Both the position numbers and the translations under genes were made by a program. A stretch of 32,115 nucleotides of DNA from a virus: IMG/VR virus record IMGVR_UViG_3300031699_000007, positions 1 to 32,115 of that record, one strand, 5' to 3'. A model generated the notes under the pieces. That model saw nothing but the letters and a program-made list of their open reading frames with translations, was not told the DNA's origin and ran no database searches. Shown here in pieces: positions 24,026-30,399 of this stretch; position 1 is the stretch's first letter; every line of letters begins with the position of its first letter.

Positions 24026-24877
24026 ATGGAAAATGCGGAAATAGGCGAAGTGGCAATAATCAAAAATGAAAAAGTAGAACTGGCACAAACCGAAAGCCAA
24101 TCACTTTTGAGGCTGGCAATCGAAAAAAACCTTGATGTTGAAAAGCTCGAAAAGCTGATCTCTTTAAAGGTCGACGAAGAGAAACGCCAAGCGGAAAAAG
24201 AATTTAACTTCCGATTTGCAGAAATGCAGAAAGACTACATACCGGCCATTAAATCCAAGAGCGTTTCCACCAGTTCAGGCAAGGTGGCATATTCATATTG
24301 CCCATTACCTGAAATTCTCGCAGTTTATTCACCAATACTTTCAAAGCACGGTTTCTCATATTATTGGGAAGAAACCGAATTGAAAGAAGGAGAGAAAACC
24401 ATCACTTGTTTTCTCTCAGGTTTTGGACACACCAGGACTGCCAGCATTTCTCTTCCCTACATGATACCTGGGCAAATGACAAACATAATCCAGGCGAGGG
24501 GAGCAACTTCTGAATATGGTAGGCGCTATACTTTTATGAACGTTACCGGCTGCATTGTTGCTGATGGCACTGACACCGATGGGCGAATCCAGGAAAACAA
24601 AAACGGATCAGAAGAAATCAAAAAAGCAATTACTAAAACGCTGCCCCTGATTCCGGTCAAAATGAGAAACCAATATATTTTGCAAATGGGGAAAGCGAAA
24701 CTAACGGAAGAATTTGAAAATGTCCTTAAAAATGTTTTGTCCATGAAGGAACGCTGTAAAAAGCTTGCCGAAGACGCGACCAAAAAAGGTTTGCGTGATG
24801 AGCTTGCGACGGCTTGGAAAAAAATATCCACAGAGGATGAAATAATGGACTGGGAGGCCAAAATTGAAAGTCTATGA
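24026..24877 (+). CDS. erf: ERF-family single-strand annealing protein
   Basis: A 283-residue protein preceded by GCGGAGGA. The stretch around residues 100-185 shows the ERF family core: YCPLPEILAVYSPILSKHGF, then TNIIQARGATSEYGRRYTFMN and a final Asp-rich DGTDTDGR. ERF proteins bind single-stranded DNA and anneal complementary strands, working with a 5' exonuclease for end-to-end recombination and circularisation. The next gene encodes exactly such an exonuclease and overlaps by 14 bases. The C-terminal part (200-283) is a variable helical extension. Confidence 0.9.
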   Translation: MENAEIGEVAIIKNEKVELAQTESQSLLRLAIEKNLDVEKLEKLISLKVDEEKRQAEKEFNFRFAEMQKDYIPAIKSKSVSTSSGKVAYSYCPLPEILAVYSPILSKHGFSYYWEETELKEGEKTITCFLSGFGHTRTASISLPYMIPGQMTNIIQARGATSEYGRRYTFMNVTGCIVADGTDTDGRIQENKNGSEEIKKAITKTLPLIPVKMRNQYILQMGKAKLTEEFENVLKNVLSMKERCKKLAEDATKKGLRDELATAWKKISTEDEIMDWEAKIESL

Positions 24878-25475
24878 TGAATTAATCCAGGGCACAGATG
24901 AATGGCTGCGGGTTCGCGCCGGTAAATTTACAGCCAGCAAGGATTTTCAGCAATTGGTTAGTGGCCGCGCCGATACTTATCAAAAGCTTATCAGGCTAAA
25001 AGCAGCCGAGAAAATAACCGGTCAGCTAAAGCTAAACGATTTTACCAATGGTCACATTGAGCGTGGCAAGGAATTGGAGCAAGAAGCGCGCGAAGCTTTC
25101 GAGATGGAAACTGGCCTATCTATTCGCCAGGTGGGCTTTGTTGAAAATGACGAATGGTCCGGAGCTTCACCGGATGGTTTTATTGGTGATGACATGGGAA
25201 TAGAGATTAAATGCCGAGACATTGATACACACCTGGAATGTTTTTTAAGCGGATACGACAAAAGCTACAAATATCAAATTCAAGGTAATTTATGGGTAAC
25301 AGGCAGGAAGCAATGGTATTTTGTTTCCTACAATCCCTACTATGCCCATATTGGATATCATATTTACAAAGAAATAATCGAGAGAGACGAAAGTTTAATT
25401 TCCCAAATTGAAAATGGGGTTAAAAAGGGAATTGATGACGTAAAAAGAATGATCAAATTAATAGGAGGTATTTGA
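24864..25475 (+). CDS. YqaJ-type (lambda exonuclease-like) recombination nuclease
   Basis: A 203-residue protein starting with TTG at 24864; GGGAGG seven bases upstream decides this start, and the next residues (KVYDELIQGTDEWLRVRAGKFTAS) match the usual family N-terminus. Catalytic signature: SPDG with Asp104, then IEIKC with Glu114 and Lys116, the D-(x)-E-x-K core of PD-(D/E)XK nucleases of the YqaJ family. A Gln in YQIQGNLWVTG (approx. residue 138) is the conserved downstream helix. It resects 5' ends to give single strands for the ERF protein, so the overlap of the two genes makes functional sense. Confidence 0.9.
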   Translation: MKVYDELIQGTDEWLRVRAGKFTASKDFQQLVSGRADTYQKLIRLKAAEKITGQLKLNDFTNGHIERGKELEQEAREAFEMETGLSIRQVGFVENDEWSGASPDGFIGDDMGIEIKCRDIDTHLECFLSGYDKSYKYQIQGNLWVTGRKQWYFVSYNPYYAHIGYHIYKEIIERDESLISQIENGVKKGIDDVKRMIKLIGGI

Positions 25476-25477
25476 AT

Positions 25478-25687
25478 ATGTCTGATTTAATACAGGAAGC
25501 TTTAGAAGATATAAAAAATGGCAAAATGCCTTATCTTTGTCCAGAACATCCCAAAAGCGAAATAAGGCATGAATGGGATCAAGAAGTTTCTATAGTTAGA
25601 TTAACCGGAGCAAGTTTTAAATCGGGAAGAAAAAATCATAAATATTTATGTAATGCATGCGGTCGGGAATTGAGAGCAAATAGATAA
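25478..25687 (+). CDS. Small zinc-ribbon-like protein
   Basis: A 69-residue protein. GGAGG lies nine bases before ATG 25478; a TTG at 25472 is too close. Two metal-binding knuckles are visible: Cys-x-x-x-x-x in LCPEH near the middle and Cys-x-x-Cys-Gly in CNACGREL near the end; His of PEH may replace a Cys. The C-terminus is basic. It follows the exonuclease gene directly. No specific family recognised. Confidence 0.65.
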   Translation: MSDLIQEALEDIKNGKMPYLCPEHPKSEIRHEWDQEVSIVRLTGASFKSGRKNHKYLCNACGRELRANR

Positions 25688-25720
25688 CATAAACAAAAAT
25701 CAATTAACGGAGGGGTTAAA

Positions 25721-26665
25721 ATGAATGAGATTGTAGTTACTACACTGGACGAAAAAAACGCAATTCAAGAATATAACAAAATTCTTGATTATAAAATGAT
25801 TAAGGATTTATCCGACGAAGGAATGGCAATAATCGTCAATGACATTTCCCAGGTTGACCTTATGAACAGATCGCGGGAAATCAGATTGCAATTAAAAAAA
25901 GCGAGAACAGGTATCGAGACAAAGCGAAAAGAATTAAAAGAAGCTGTCAACCTAAGGGGCAAGGCTATTGATGGCATGGCCAACGCCCTGAAAGCTTTGA
26001 TCGTCCCGGCTGAACAGCACCTTGAGAACCAGGAAAAATATGCAGAAATCCAGGAAGAGAAAAGGCTTTCGGATTTAGAAACAAAAAGAATTTCCGAGCT
26101 TTCCCAATACGTGCAGGATTGCTCTTTTTATGATTTAAAAAAGATGCCGCAAGAAACCTATGAGCATCTCTTGAAAACATCAAGACTTGCATATGAGGCA
26201 GAGCAAGAAGCTGCCAAGAAAGCCGAGCAAGAACGGATAGCCAAGGAAAAAGCGGAAGTGGAAGAAAGGGAAAAAATAAGAATAGAAAATGAAAAACTAA
26301 AGAAAGAAAAAGCTGCCATGGAAGCCGCTGAGGCAGAACGTAGAAAAGAAGAAAATAAGCGCCTGGAAGCGGAAAGGGAAAAACGCGAAGAAGCAGAAGC
26401 GGAAATGAATAGGCTAAAACTGGAACAGGAAGAAAAGGCAAAAGCTGAAATTGCCAAGGCCAAAGAAGCGGAAGCCAAAGAAGCCGAAGAAAAGGAACGC
26501 TTAAGCAAAGCATCCGATAAAGAAAAGCTGAAACTATTATTGGATGAAATATTCAAAATTGAATTTCCAAAAGTAAAAAGCAAAAGTGCCAAGGAATTAA
26601 TCGAAAACATCAAAAACAAAAAAGCTGATATTTCAATGGCGATAGTTAATTATCTTAAAAATTAA
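25721..26665 (+). CDS. Long charged coiled-coil protein of the recombination cluster
   Basis: A 314-residue protein with CGGAGGG upstream. Residues 1-110 form a helical domain with LKKARTGIETKRKELKEAVN and KALIVPAEQHLENQEKY, a pattern seen in DUF1351-like phage proteins that stand near ERF or RecT genes. Residues 150-260 are one continuous run of Glu, Lys, Arg and Ala, predicted to form a single long helix or coiled coil. The end has a small helical cap. The function is not known; it may hold recombination proteins together. The base composition of the charged run is purine-rich, so the opposite strand shows long false reading frames. Confidence 0.72.
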   Translation: MNEIVVTTLDEKNAIQEYNKILDYKMIKDLSDEGMAIIVNDISQVDLMNRSREIRLQLKKARTGIETKRKELKEAVNLRGKAIDGMANALKALIVPAEQHLENQEKYAEIQEEKRLSDLETKRISELSQYVQDCSFYDLKKMPQETYEHLLKTSRLAYEAEQEAAKKAEQERIAKEKAEVEEREKIRIENEKLKKEKAAMEAAEAERRKEENKRLEAEREKREEAEAEMNRLKLEQEEKAKAEIAKAKEAEAKEAEEKERLSKASDKEKLKLLLDEIFKIEFPKVKSKSAKELIENIKNKKADISMAIVNYLKN

Positions 26666-26681
26666 AACCGGAGGGTTTATC

Positions 26682-26885
26682 ATGAATATTTTTGAGGTTA
26701 GAAAACTTTTCAAAAAACGCTATGGAGTTTTGCCAATAAAGCAATCTGAATATCATGAAATCCAAAAGAAATACAAAATAGAACAGGCGGCGAGCAATAA
26801 AACCCTGGCACTTATGAATGCAGAAAACAAAATCAGAACAGCATTTAAGTTTTATTGTGAAGCATACGGGATAGATATTAATTAA
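26682..26885 (+). CDS. Small basic protein of unknown function
   Basis: A 67-residue protein with GGAGG before the ATG and tight spacing to its neighbours. It is helical and rich in Lys, Tyr and Phe, ending FKFYCEAYGIDIN. No motif recognised. Confidence 0.6.
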   Translation: MNIFEVRKLFKKRYGVLPIKQSEYHEIQKKYKIEQAASNKTLALMNAENKIRTAFKFYCEAYGIDIN

Positions 26886-26904
26886 TATCAAAGGAGTTAA
26901 TTAA

Positions 26905-27210
26905 ATGAAAAAAAAATATTCAATTGAAGATGTACCCAAGGAAGTTGCTTTCGGATGGGGGGCGCCAAAATTAAAAGATCAATTCCCCATGTTGAATCAT
27001 AAAGAAATGGATAGATTGCAAGAATTTTCCAAATACATGATTTCATTACATCTTAATGATTATATATCAGATTCTATAAGAGATAAAATAAAGCAAAAAT
27101 TATCCAATAAAGTATCCAAACTGGTACGCGAATTTAAAAAACGTACAATTTATTGTGATAATTTAAAAAGAACGAAAATAAATTCAGATACAAAAGATGC
27201 AAAAAAATGA
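26905..27210 (+). CDS. Small early protein of unknown function
   Basis: A 101-residue protein, AGGAG eight bases before the ATG. N-terminal half includes EVAFGWGAPKLKDQFPML; the C-terminal half is strongly basic (KIKQKLSNKVSKLVREFKKR). Its stop overlaps the next start by four bases (ATGA), so it is coupled to the NinB-like gene. Nucleic-acid binding is plausible from charge alone. Confidence 0.6.
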   Translation: MKKKYSIEDVPKEVAFGWGAPKLKDQFPMLNHKEMDRLQEFSKYMISLHLNDYISDSIRDKIKQKLSNKVSKLVREFKKRTIYCDNLKRTKINSDTKDAKK

Positions 27211-27653
27211 TCAGCCGAAACGTTGAGTTAACAAAAATAAATTCTTCCGTGTTTGATATTCGGATTATCAGCCATGAGCTTGAAGATATTTATAAAAAGC
27301 ATGGTGGCTGGTGCAATGTCAAAATAACCAAGCCAGAGGCCAAGGGAACCGAAGCGCAAAACCGGGCCATGCATGCATTGCTTACGGAGTATTATATCAC
27401 CGGTTTCCATTCGGCCCCTGAAGGCTGCACGCTGTCAGAGTTTAAAATATTCATGAAGCTGCAATATGGCCCGGTTTACGATATGCATGTCGGAGTCAAT
27501 GATTATAAAATCCCAAAGTCATGGGCTGATTATTCAAAGGAAGAAAGAATGCATTTTATTGATGGATTGATCAGCGAAATTCACCAAAGCGGAGCCTATA
27601 ATCACAGCAAAAGAATAAGAGAAATAATCGAAGGGATGGAGGCAATAAAATAA
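27207..27653 (+). CDS. NinB-like (lambda Orf-like) recombination protein, tentative
   Basis: A 148-residue protein. The segment WCNVKITKPEAKGTEAQNRAMHALLTEYY resembles the NinB/Orf pattern of a beta strand followed by a Gln-Asn-Arg-x-x-His/Trp helix, which in lambda binds single-stranded DNA and SSB. The downstream part (LSEFKIFMKLQYG...PKSWADYSKEERMHFIDGLISEIHQ) has the expected helical layout. It lies directly before ssb with a one-base overlap. The similarity is short, so the call is tentative; an unrelated phage protein is possible. Confidence 0.5.
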   Translation: MISRNVELTKINSSVFDIRIISHELEDIYKKHGGWCNVKITKPEAKGTEAQNRAMHALLTEYYITGFHSAPEGCTLSEFKIFMKLQYGPVYDMHVGVNDYKIPKSWADYSKEERMHFIDGLISEIHQSGAYNHSKRIREIIEGMEAIK

Positions 27654-28036
27654 TGCAGAGATATTTTTTAATCGGAAATTTATCAAAGGATGTTGAACTG
27701 AAATACACAAAGGAAGGTACGGCATACGCCAATTTTTCTGTAGCTGATAATTATACCTATAAAAAAAAATCAGGAGAAAAAATGCAAGAAACAAGTTTTT
27801 TTGATGTGACAGTTTTTGGAAAACTTGCAGAAAACTGTGCAGAATATTTGAGCAAAGGTAAGCAGGTTGCGATCTCTGGGAGATTAAAACAAAATACATG
27901 GGAAACATCGGATGGATCAAAAAGAAGCAAGGTTGTTATAATTGCCACGGAAGTCAAATTTCTGACTCCCAAAGGTGGCACCTCCAATGCTTCTGTAGAC
28001 CAGGCTGCAATTTCTGACGATGACATACCATTTTAA
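27653..28036 (+). CDS. ssb: Single-stranded DNA-binding protein
   Basis: A 127-residue protein of the bacterial SSB type. OB-fold signature: LIGNLSKDVELKYTKEGTAYANFSVAD at residues 6-33, FFDVTVFGKLAENCAEYLSKGKQVAISGRL, and WETSDGSKRSKVVIIATEVKFL. The tail ends in DDDIPF, the acidic tip that recruits recombination and repair enzymes. It coats single strands during replication and recombination and should work with the ERF, exonuclease and NinB-like proteins just upstream. The codons of the tip are part of a 14-bp direct repeat (28023-28036). Confidence 0.95.
   Translation: MQRYFLIGNLSKDVELKYTKEGTAYANFSVADNYTYKKKSGEKMQETSFFDVTVFGKLAENCAEYLSKGKQVAISGRLKQNTWETSDGSKRSKVVIIATEVKFLTPKGGTSNASVDQAAISDDDIPF
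28023..28036 (+). repeat. 14-bp direct repeat, left copy (end of ssb)
   Basis: ACATACCATTTTAA, spanning the last codons and stop of ssb. An identical copy lies at 28564-28577, and both are followed closely by a GGAG ribosome site. Confidence 0.85.
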
Positions 28037-28048
28037 AAGGAGATTCAA

Positions 28049-28330
28049 ATGTGCGAAGACAAAATAATTGATGATGATATTAGAATAGTTATTTTACAGC
28101 GGGGATGGGTTTTTGTTGGTTATTTTAAACGAAACGGTGATGACTGCAAATTATCGAAGGCGAGCAATATAAGGCGGTATGGAACAACAAAAGGGCTTGG
28201 CGAAATAGCGCTTAATGGCCCAACCGAAGAAACGATACTTGATAAATGTCACGGTGTGGTTGAATTTGACAAATTGACAATTATTGCTACGATAGCATGC
28301 GAGGTGTCGAAATGGGAAAACGCACTATAA
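28049..28330 (+). CDS. Conserved small phage protein (WxxxG...GTTKGLGEIA type)
   Basis: A 93-residue protein with AGGAG before its ATG. The sequence IVILQRGWVFVGYFKRNGDDC and RRYGTTKGLGEIALNGPTEETILD matches a small protein I recall from many unrelated phages and plasmids, usually with Trp at the position of Tyr in RRYGTTKG. The function is unknown. It overlaps the next gene by 19 bases, and the two together lie between the 14-bp repeats. Confidence 0.78.
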   Translation: MCEDKIIDDDIRIVILQRGWVFVGYFKRNGDDCKLSKASNIRRYGTTKGLGEIALNGPTEETILDKCHGVVEFDKLTIIATIACEVSKWENAL

Positions 28331-28560
28331 ATTTTGATGAAAATAAACACACGCACGCACCCGCCTATGGCTCATCCGGAGGCGATGGTAAAGGCGATGG
28401 GTTCGGTTATGGTTACATGGATATGGGTTTCGGTGATGGTTCAGGTTTAGGTATCGCTATAGATTGCGGAGATGGTATGGGTTATGGTGACGGTGGTGGC
28501 GATGGTAAAGGAAATGGAGTAGGCAACTGGCTTGGTGACGGTTCCGGTATAGGATATTAA
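28312..28560 (+). CDS. Gly-Asp-Gly repeat protein
   Basis: An 82-residue protein; ATG 28312 with GAGG seven bases upstream (an ATG at 28297 lacks one). After a short polar start with His-rich HTHAP the rest is nearly all Gly, Asp and Tyr: GDGKGDGFGYGYMDMG and GYGDGGGDGKGNG. The repeats of G-D-G-x-G could bind calcium, as other Asp-Gly repeats do, or form a flexible or glycine-helix-like structure. Similar Gly-Asp-rich small proteins occur beside homologues of the preceding gene in other phages, as far as I recall. No function known. Confidence 0.72.
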   Translation: MGKRTINFDENKHTHAPAYGSSGGDGKGDGFGYGYMDMGFGDGSGLGIAIDCGDGMGYGDGGGDGKGNGVGNWLGDGSGIGY

Positions 28561-28563
28561 ATA

Positions 28564-28577
28564 ACATACCATTTTAA
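28564..28577 (+). repeat. 14-bp direct repeat, right copy
   Basis: ACATACCATTTTAA identical to 28023-28036, placed just after the stop of the Gly-Asp gene and just before the GGAGG of the gene at 28588. It does not code for protein here. Confidence 0.85.
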
Positions 28578-28587
28578 GGAGGGAAAA

Positions 28588-28839
28588 ATGACTAAACCAA
28601 TCGACTGGCATGCACCTAAAAAAGTTTTTTATGACGAGGCGATAACAACAAAAAATTGGAAAGATGAGAAGGCGTTTTGGGAAAAAGAACGGCTTAAAAA
28701 TGATATTGCCTCTGCAGCAATCTGGCTGAAAATACAGCGTCAGTCAAAATTGTTGCTTGATGCAATTAATGAGATTGATGACATAGAATGTGATAAACTT
28801 GAAAAAGAAATGGCAGACACTAACTTTTGGCTGTTTTGA
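28588..28839 (+). CDS. Small acidic protein of unknown function
   Basis: An 83-residue protein with GGAGGG before the ATG. It contains IDWHAPKKVFYDEAITTKNWKDEKAFWEKERLKND and is Trp-, Lys- and Glu-rich, all helical. It was probably the direct downstream neighbour of ssb before the two-gene cassette was inserted (see repeat). It is followed by the folded intergenic element. Confidence 0.62.
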   Translation: MTKPIDWHAPKKVFYDEAITTKNWKDEKAFWEKERLKNDIASAAIWLKIQRQSKLLLDAINEIDDIECDKLEKEMADTNFWLF

Positions 28840-28843
28840 AAAA

Positions 28844-29017
28844 AGCGCGTCGGTGTTGAGCGTGAAACACTCGGCGGTTAATGAAGTCCATGGTGCTTCA
28901 TCCGCTTAGATGCAGAGATTGACCAGGCCCGGCTACGGTAGCTCTGACAGCCTAATAAGCTGTTATCTGCGCGGTCATTAAAACAAGGGCTTGCCGGAGT
29001 AGCGCCCGGCCCGCGCT
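28844..29017. ncRNA. Structured RNA candidate of unknown class
   Basis: A 174-nt element in a 195-base gap of an otherwise gapless operon, clearly richer in G and C than its flanks. Possible helices: closing stem AGCGCG (28844-28849)/CGCGCT (29012-29017); GTGTT/AACAC (28853-28870); GCGG and ATGAAG with CTTCAT and CCGC (28874-28905, three-base bulge); TGACC/GGTCA (28920-28924 with 28973-28977) enclosing GCTA-CGG-TAGC (28932-28942) and TGACAGC/GCTGTTA (28945-28965); GCCGG/CCGGC (28993-29010). They are mutually compatible. On the minus strand the closing stem is followed by six T, as in a terminated RNA; on the plus strand it leads to the ribosome site of the YopX gene. No known riboswitch, ribozyme, tRNA, 6S or RNase P pattern fits. 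Confidence 0.6.
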
Positions 29018-29034
29018 AAGTTTAAGGAGGAAAA

Positions 29035-29433
29035 ATGAGAGAGATAAAATTTAGGATATTTAATAACGAAATACCATGCATAAGAGATGTAAAAAATATC
29101 AGAATGTCCATAGTCGATCTTAATGAAATGGATTTTGGTGATGCCGAACTTTTAACCTATGCTCCCATAATAGAACAATACACCGGTCGTAAAGATAAAA
29201 ATGGAAAAGATATTTACGAAGGGGATATACTTGCAACTTGGAATGAAGATAATTATCCAGACATAGACAATTGGGATTTTAGAAATAATCCTGTCATTGT
29301 AAAATGGTCAGACAAGCTTAGTGGCTGGGACTTTGGTGGCTTAATGGATGATGATGAGGATTCCATGTACCATGAAAAATATTGCGGAATAATTGGAAAC
29401 ATCCACGAAGAACCGACGACCGGGAAGAGATAA
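29035..29433 (+). CDS. YopX family protein
   Basis: A 132-residue protein with AAGGAGG before the ATG. YopX hallmarks are present: opening MREIKFRIFN, then IEQYTGRKDKNGKDIYEGDIL, VIVKWSDKLSGWDF, and the end CGIIGNIHEEP. YopX proteins are common in phages of many hosts; function unknown. The folded element 28844-29017 lies in its leader and might control it. Confidence 0.92.
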   Translation: MREIKFRIFNNEIPCIRDVKNIRMSIVDLNEMDFGDAELLTYAPIIEQYTGRKDKNGKDIYEGDILATWNEDNYPDIDNWDFRNNPVIVKWSDKLSGWDFGGLMDDDEDSMYHEKYCGIIGNIHEEPTTGKR

Positions 29434-29449
29434 ATTAAAGGATGGTAAA

Positions 29450-29611
29450 ATGAAAAGGCCGAGTAACTGTTTTTTGATTATATGGATTTTTATAATGCTC
29501 ATTTGGTTTTTTTCTCTTTTGTATTTTAATGATTTAATTCATTTCATTGATGATGCCAAATTTTATTTTGGTTTTGAAAATTATTGGACTCCAGAGAATT
29601 ACCAAAAATGA
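29450..29611 (+). CDS. 53-residue membrane protein
   Basis: ATG 29450 is preceded by AAAGGATGG; an upstream in-frame start at 29393 would lie in the YopX gene. The product has a basic start (MKRPSN), one strong hydrophobic segment rich in Phe, Ile and Trp (IIWIFIMLIWFFSLLYF), and a short soluble tail with Tyr and Phe. No family recognised. It overlaps the RusA start (ATGA). Confidence 0.62.
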   Translation: MKRPSNCFLIIWIFIMLIWFFSLLYFNDLIHFIDDAKFYFGFENYWTPENYQK

Positions 29612-29988
29612 AAGCACACATTTGGTTGCCAGACATGGAAGTTAAATCAAAGCAGCATTCCCGTTCTTACACCAGGACTGGAAGGACCTTCACCAATCAC
29701 TTATATGCAGGTGCAAGGGACACATTTGGAATTACCGCCAGGATGGCACTTGCCAGCGTCGGGTGGCGGGAACCGGTGAATGACAAGGTTGCCATGCGAC
29801 TGTCTTACCGCGGCCGTTTCGATGTAGATAATGCAGCCGGTTTCATTATGGACGCCCTGCAGGGGATCGCATACGTCCGGGACAGCCAGGTGATCACGCT
29901 GGCCGTCCGGAAGCGACTTAAGGGAAACATGGGCGTAGGAATTACACTTAGGACTTTGGATATAAAATTAAGACGTAAAATTGATTGA
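29608..29988 (+). CDS. rusA: RusA-like Holliday junction resolvase
   Basis: A 126-residue protein; ATG 29608 overlaps the stop of the membrane protein gene, and a TTG at 29584 lies inside that gene. The RusA core is clear: Asp72-Val-Asp74-Asn, IMDALQG, then VRDSQV with Asp92, and basic N-terminal segments. RusA resolves Holliday junctions by paired cuts, using Asp residues at these places for metal binding. The Lys four residues after the second Asp in E. coli RusA (Lys76) is Gly here (Gly78), so activity is not certain. Resolution would clear branched DNA before packaging by the terminase. Confidence 0.85.
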   Translation: MKAHIWLPDMEVKSKQHSRSYTRTGRTFTNHLYAGARDTFGITARMALASVGWREPVNDKVAMRLSYRGRFDVDNAAGFIMDALQGIAYVRDSQVITLAVRKRLKGNMGVGITLRTLDIKLRRKID

Positions 29989-30012
29989 CACATCCATTTA
30001 CAGGCATAAAAT
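29985..30012 (+). promoter_or_regulatory. Sigma-70 promoter at the end of rusA
   Basis: TTGACA (29985-29990), 16 bases, TAAAAT (30007-30012). The -35 box overlaps the rusA stop. Transcription would start near 30019 and serve the gene at 30063 and possibly the replication genes. Confidence 0.6.
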
Positions 30013-30062
30013 ATATCGTATTAATGCGAACTAAAATCGACGAAAATGAGCCGGGGGTACAT

Positions 30063-30281
30063 ATGACAGCCAGGACCACAAATTTTGAGGAAATACTCAA
30101 AGAAACGGGCATTCCCAGGGGGTCGTTTTCTTACTGGTGCTACCGGGCTGGAGTTAGCCCAATCGGGCCGCCTTATCAAAAGCCTGGGAAAAGTTTTTTG
30201 GTTTTAGACTATCCGGCTGATGCTATTGAAAAAATCAAAAAAATATATAAAGAATCGATGGACAAAAGATTGAAATATTAA
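30063..30281 (+). CDS. Small protein with helix-turn-helix-like pattern
   Basis: A 72-residue protein; GGGGGT lies three to five bases before ATG 30063. Longer starts (TTG 29985, ATG 30024) lie in the promoter or lack a ribosome site. The sequence ILKETGIPRGSFSYWCYRAGVSP looks like a helix-turn-helix with a short following wing, then FLVLDYPADAIEKIKKIYKE. A DNA-binding regulator is plausible, placed between two promoters and before the initiator gene. Confidence 0.6.
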   Translation: MTARTTNFEEILKETGIPRGSFSYWCYRAGVSPIGPPYQKPGKSFLVLDYPADAIEKIKKIYKESMDKRLKY

Positions 30282-30298
30282 TTTAAAACTGGTATAAT
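30270..30298 (+). promoter_or_regulatory. Extended -10 sigma-70 promoter of the initiator gene
   Basis: TTGAAA (30270-30275), 17 bases, TATAAT (30293-30298) with TGG directly before it, so it also has an extended -10. It overlaps the end of the HTH-like gene and would start near 30305. Confidence 0.7.
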
Positions 30299-30310
30299 AT
30301 TAGATCGTCG

Positions 30311-30395
30311 GATACCCTTTCACTTCCGTTTGAGGGTTTCTACCGGGGCGGGTGCTTATCCCACCCGCTCCACCATTAACCTGGATAAGAGGTTA
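30311..30395 (+). promoter_or_regulatory. Structured leader of the replication initiator gene
   Basis: Three hairpins in sequence between the promoter and the TTG start: GA-T-ACCCT with AGGGT-T-TC (30311-30340), a ten-pair stem GGGGCGGGTG/CACCCGCTCC (30345-30371, one G-T), and TAACCT/AGGTTA (30377-30395), whose loop and right arm contain the AAGAGG ribosome site. The last hairpin should lower translation unless opened. No T run follows the strong middle stem. Confidence 0.55.
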
Positions 30396-30399
30396 TCAA

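Noticed and set aside
25965-26619. Long minus-strand open frames opposite the coiled-coil gene.
   Set aside because: They mirror the purine-rich Lys/Glu run and give Leu/Phe/Ser-only proteins without ribosome sites.
28902-28913. CCGCTTAGATGC matches, in reverse complement, a short conserved 23S rRNA stretch (GCATCTAAGCGG), which might suggest an rRNA fragment.
   Set aside because: Only 12 bases agree; the flanks do not follow 23S rRNA, so it is most likely chance.
28881-28922. A short reading frame of 13 codons inside the folded element.
   Set aside because: No ribosome site, and its start lies in the strongest hairpin.
29985-30062. TTG or ATG starts that would lengthen the HTH-like gene at 30063.
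   Set aside because: The TTG belongs to a good -35 box, neither start has a ribosome site, and the promoter's -10 would lie inside the coding part.
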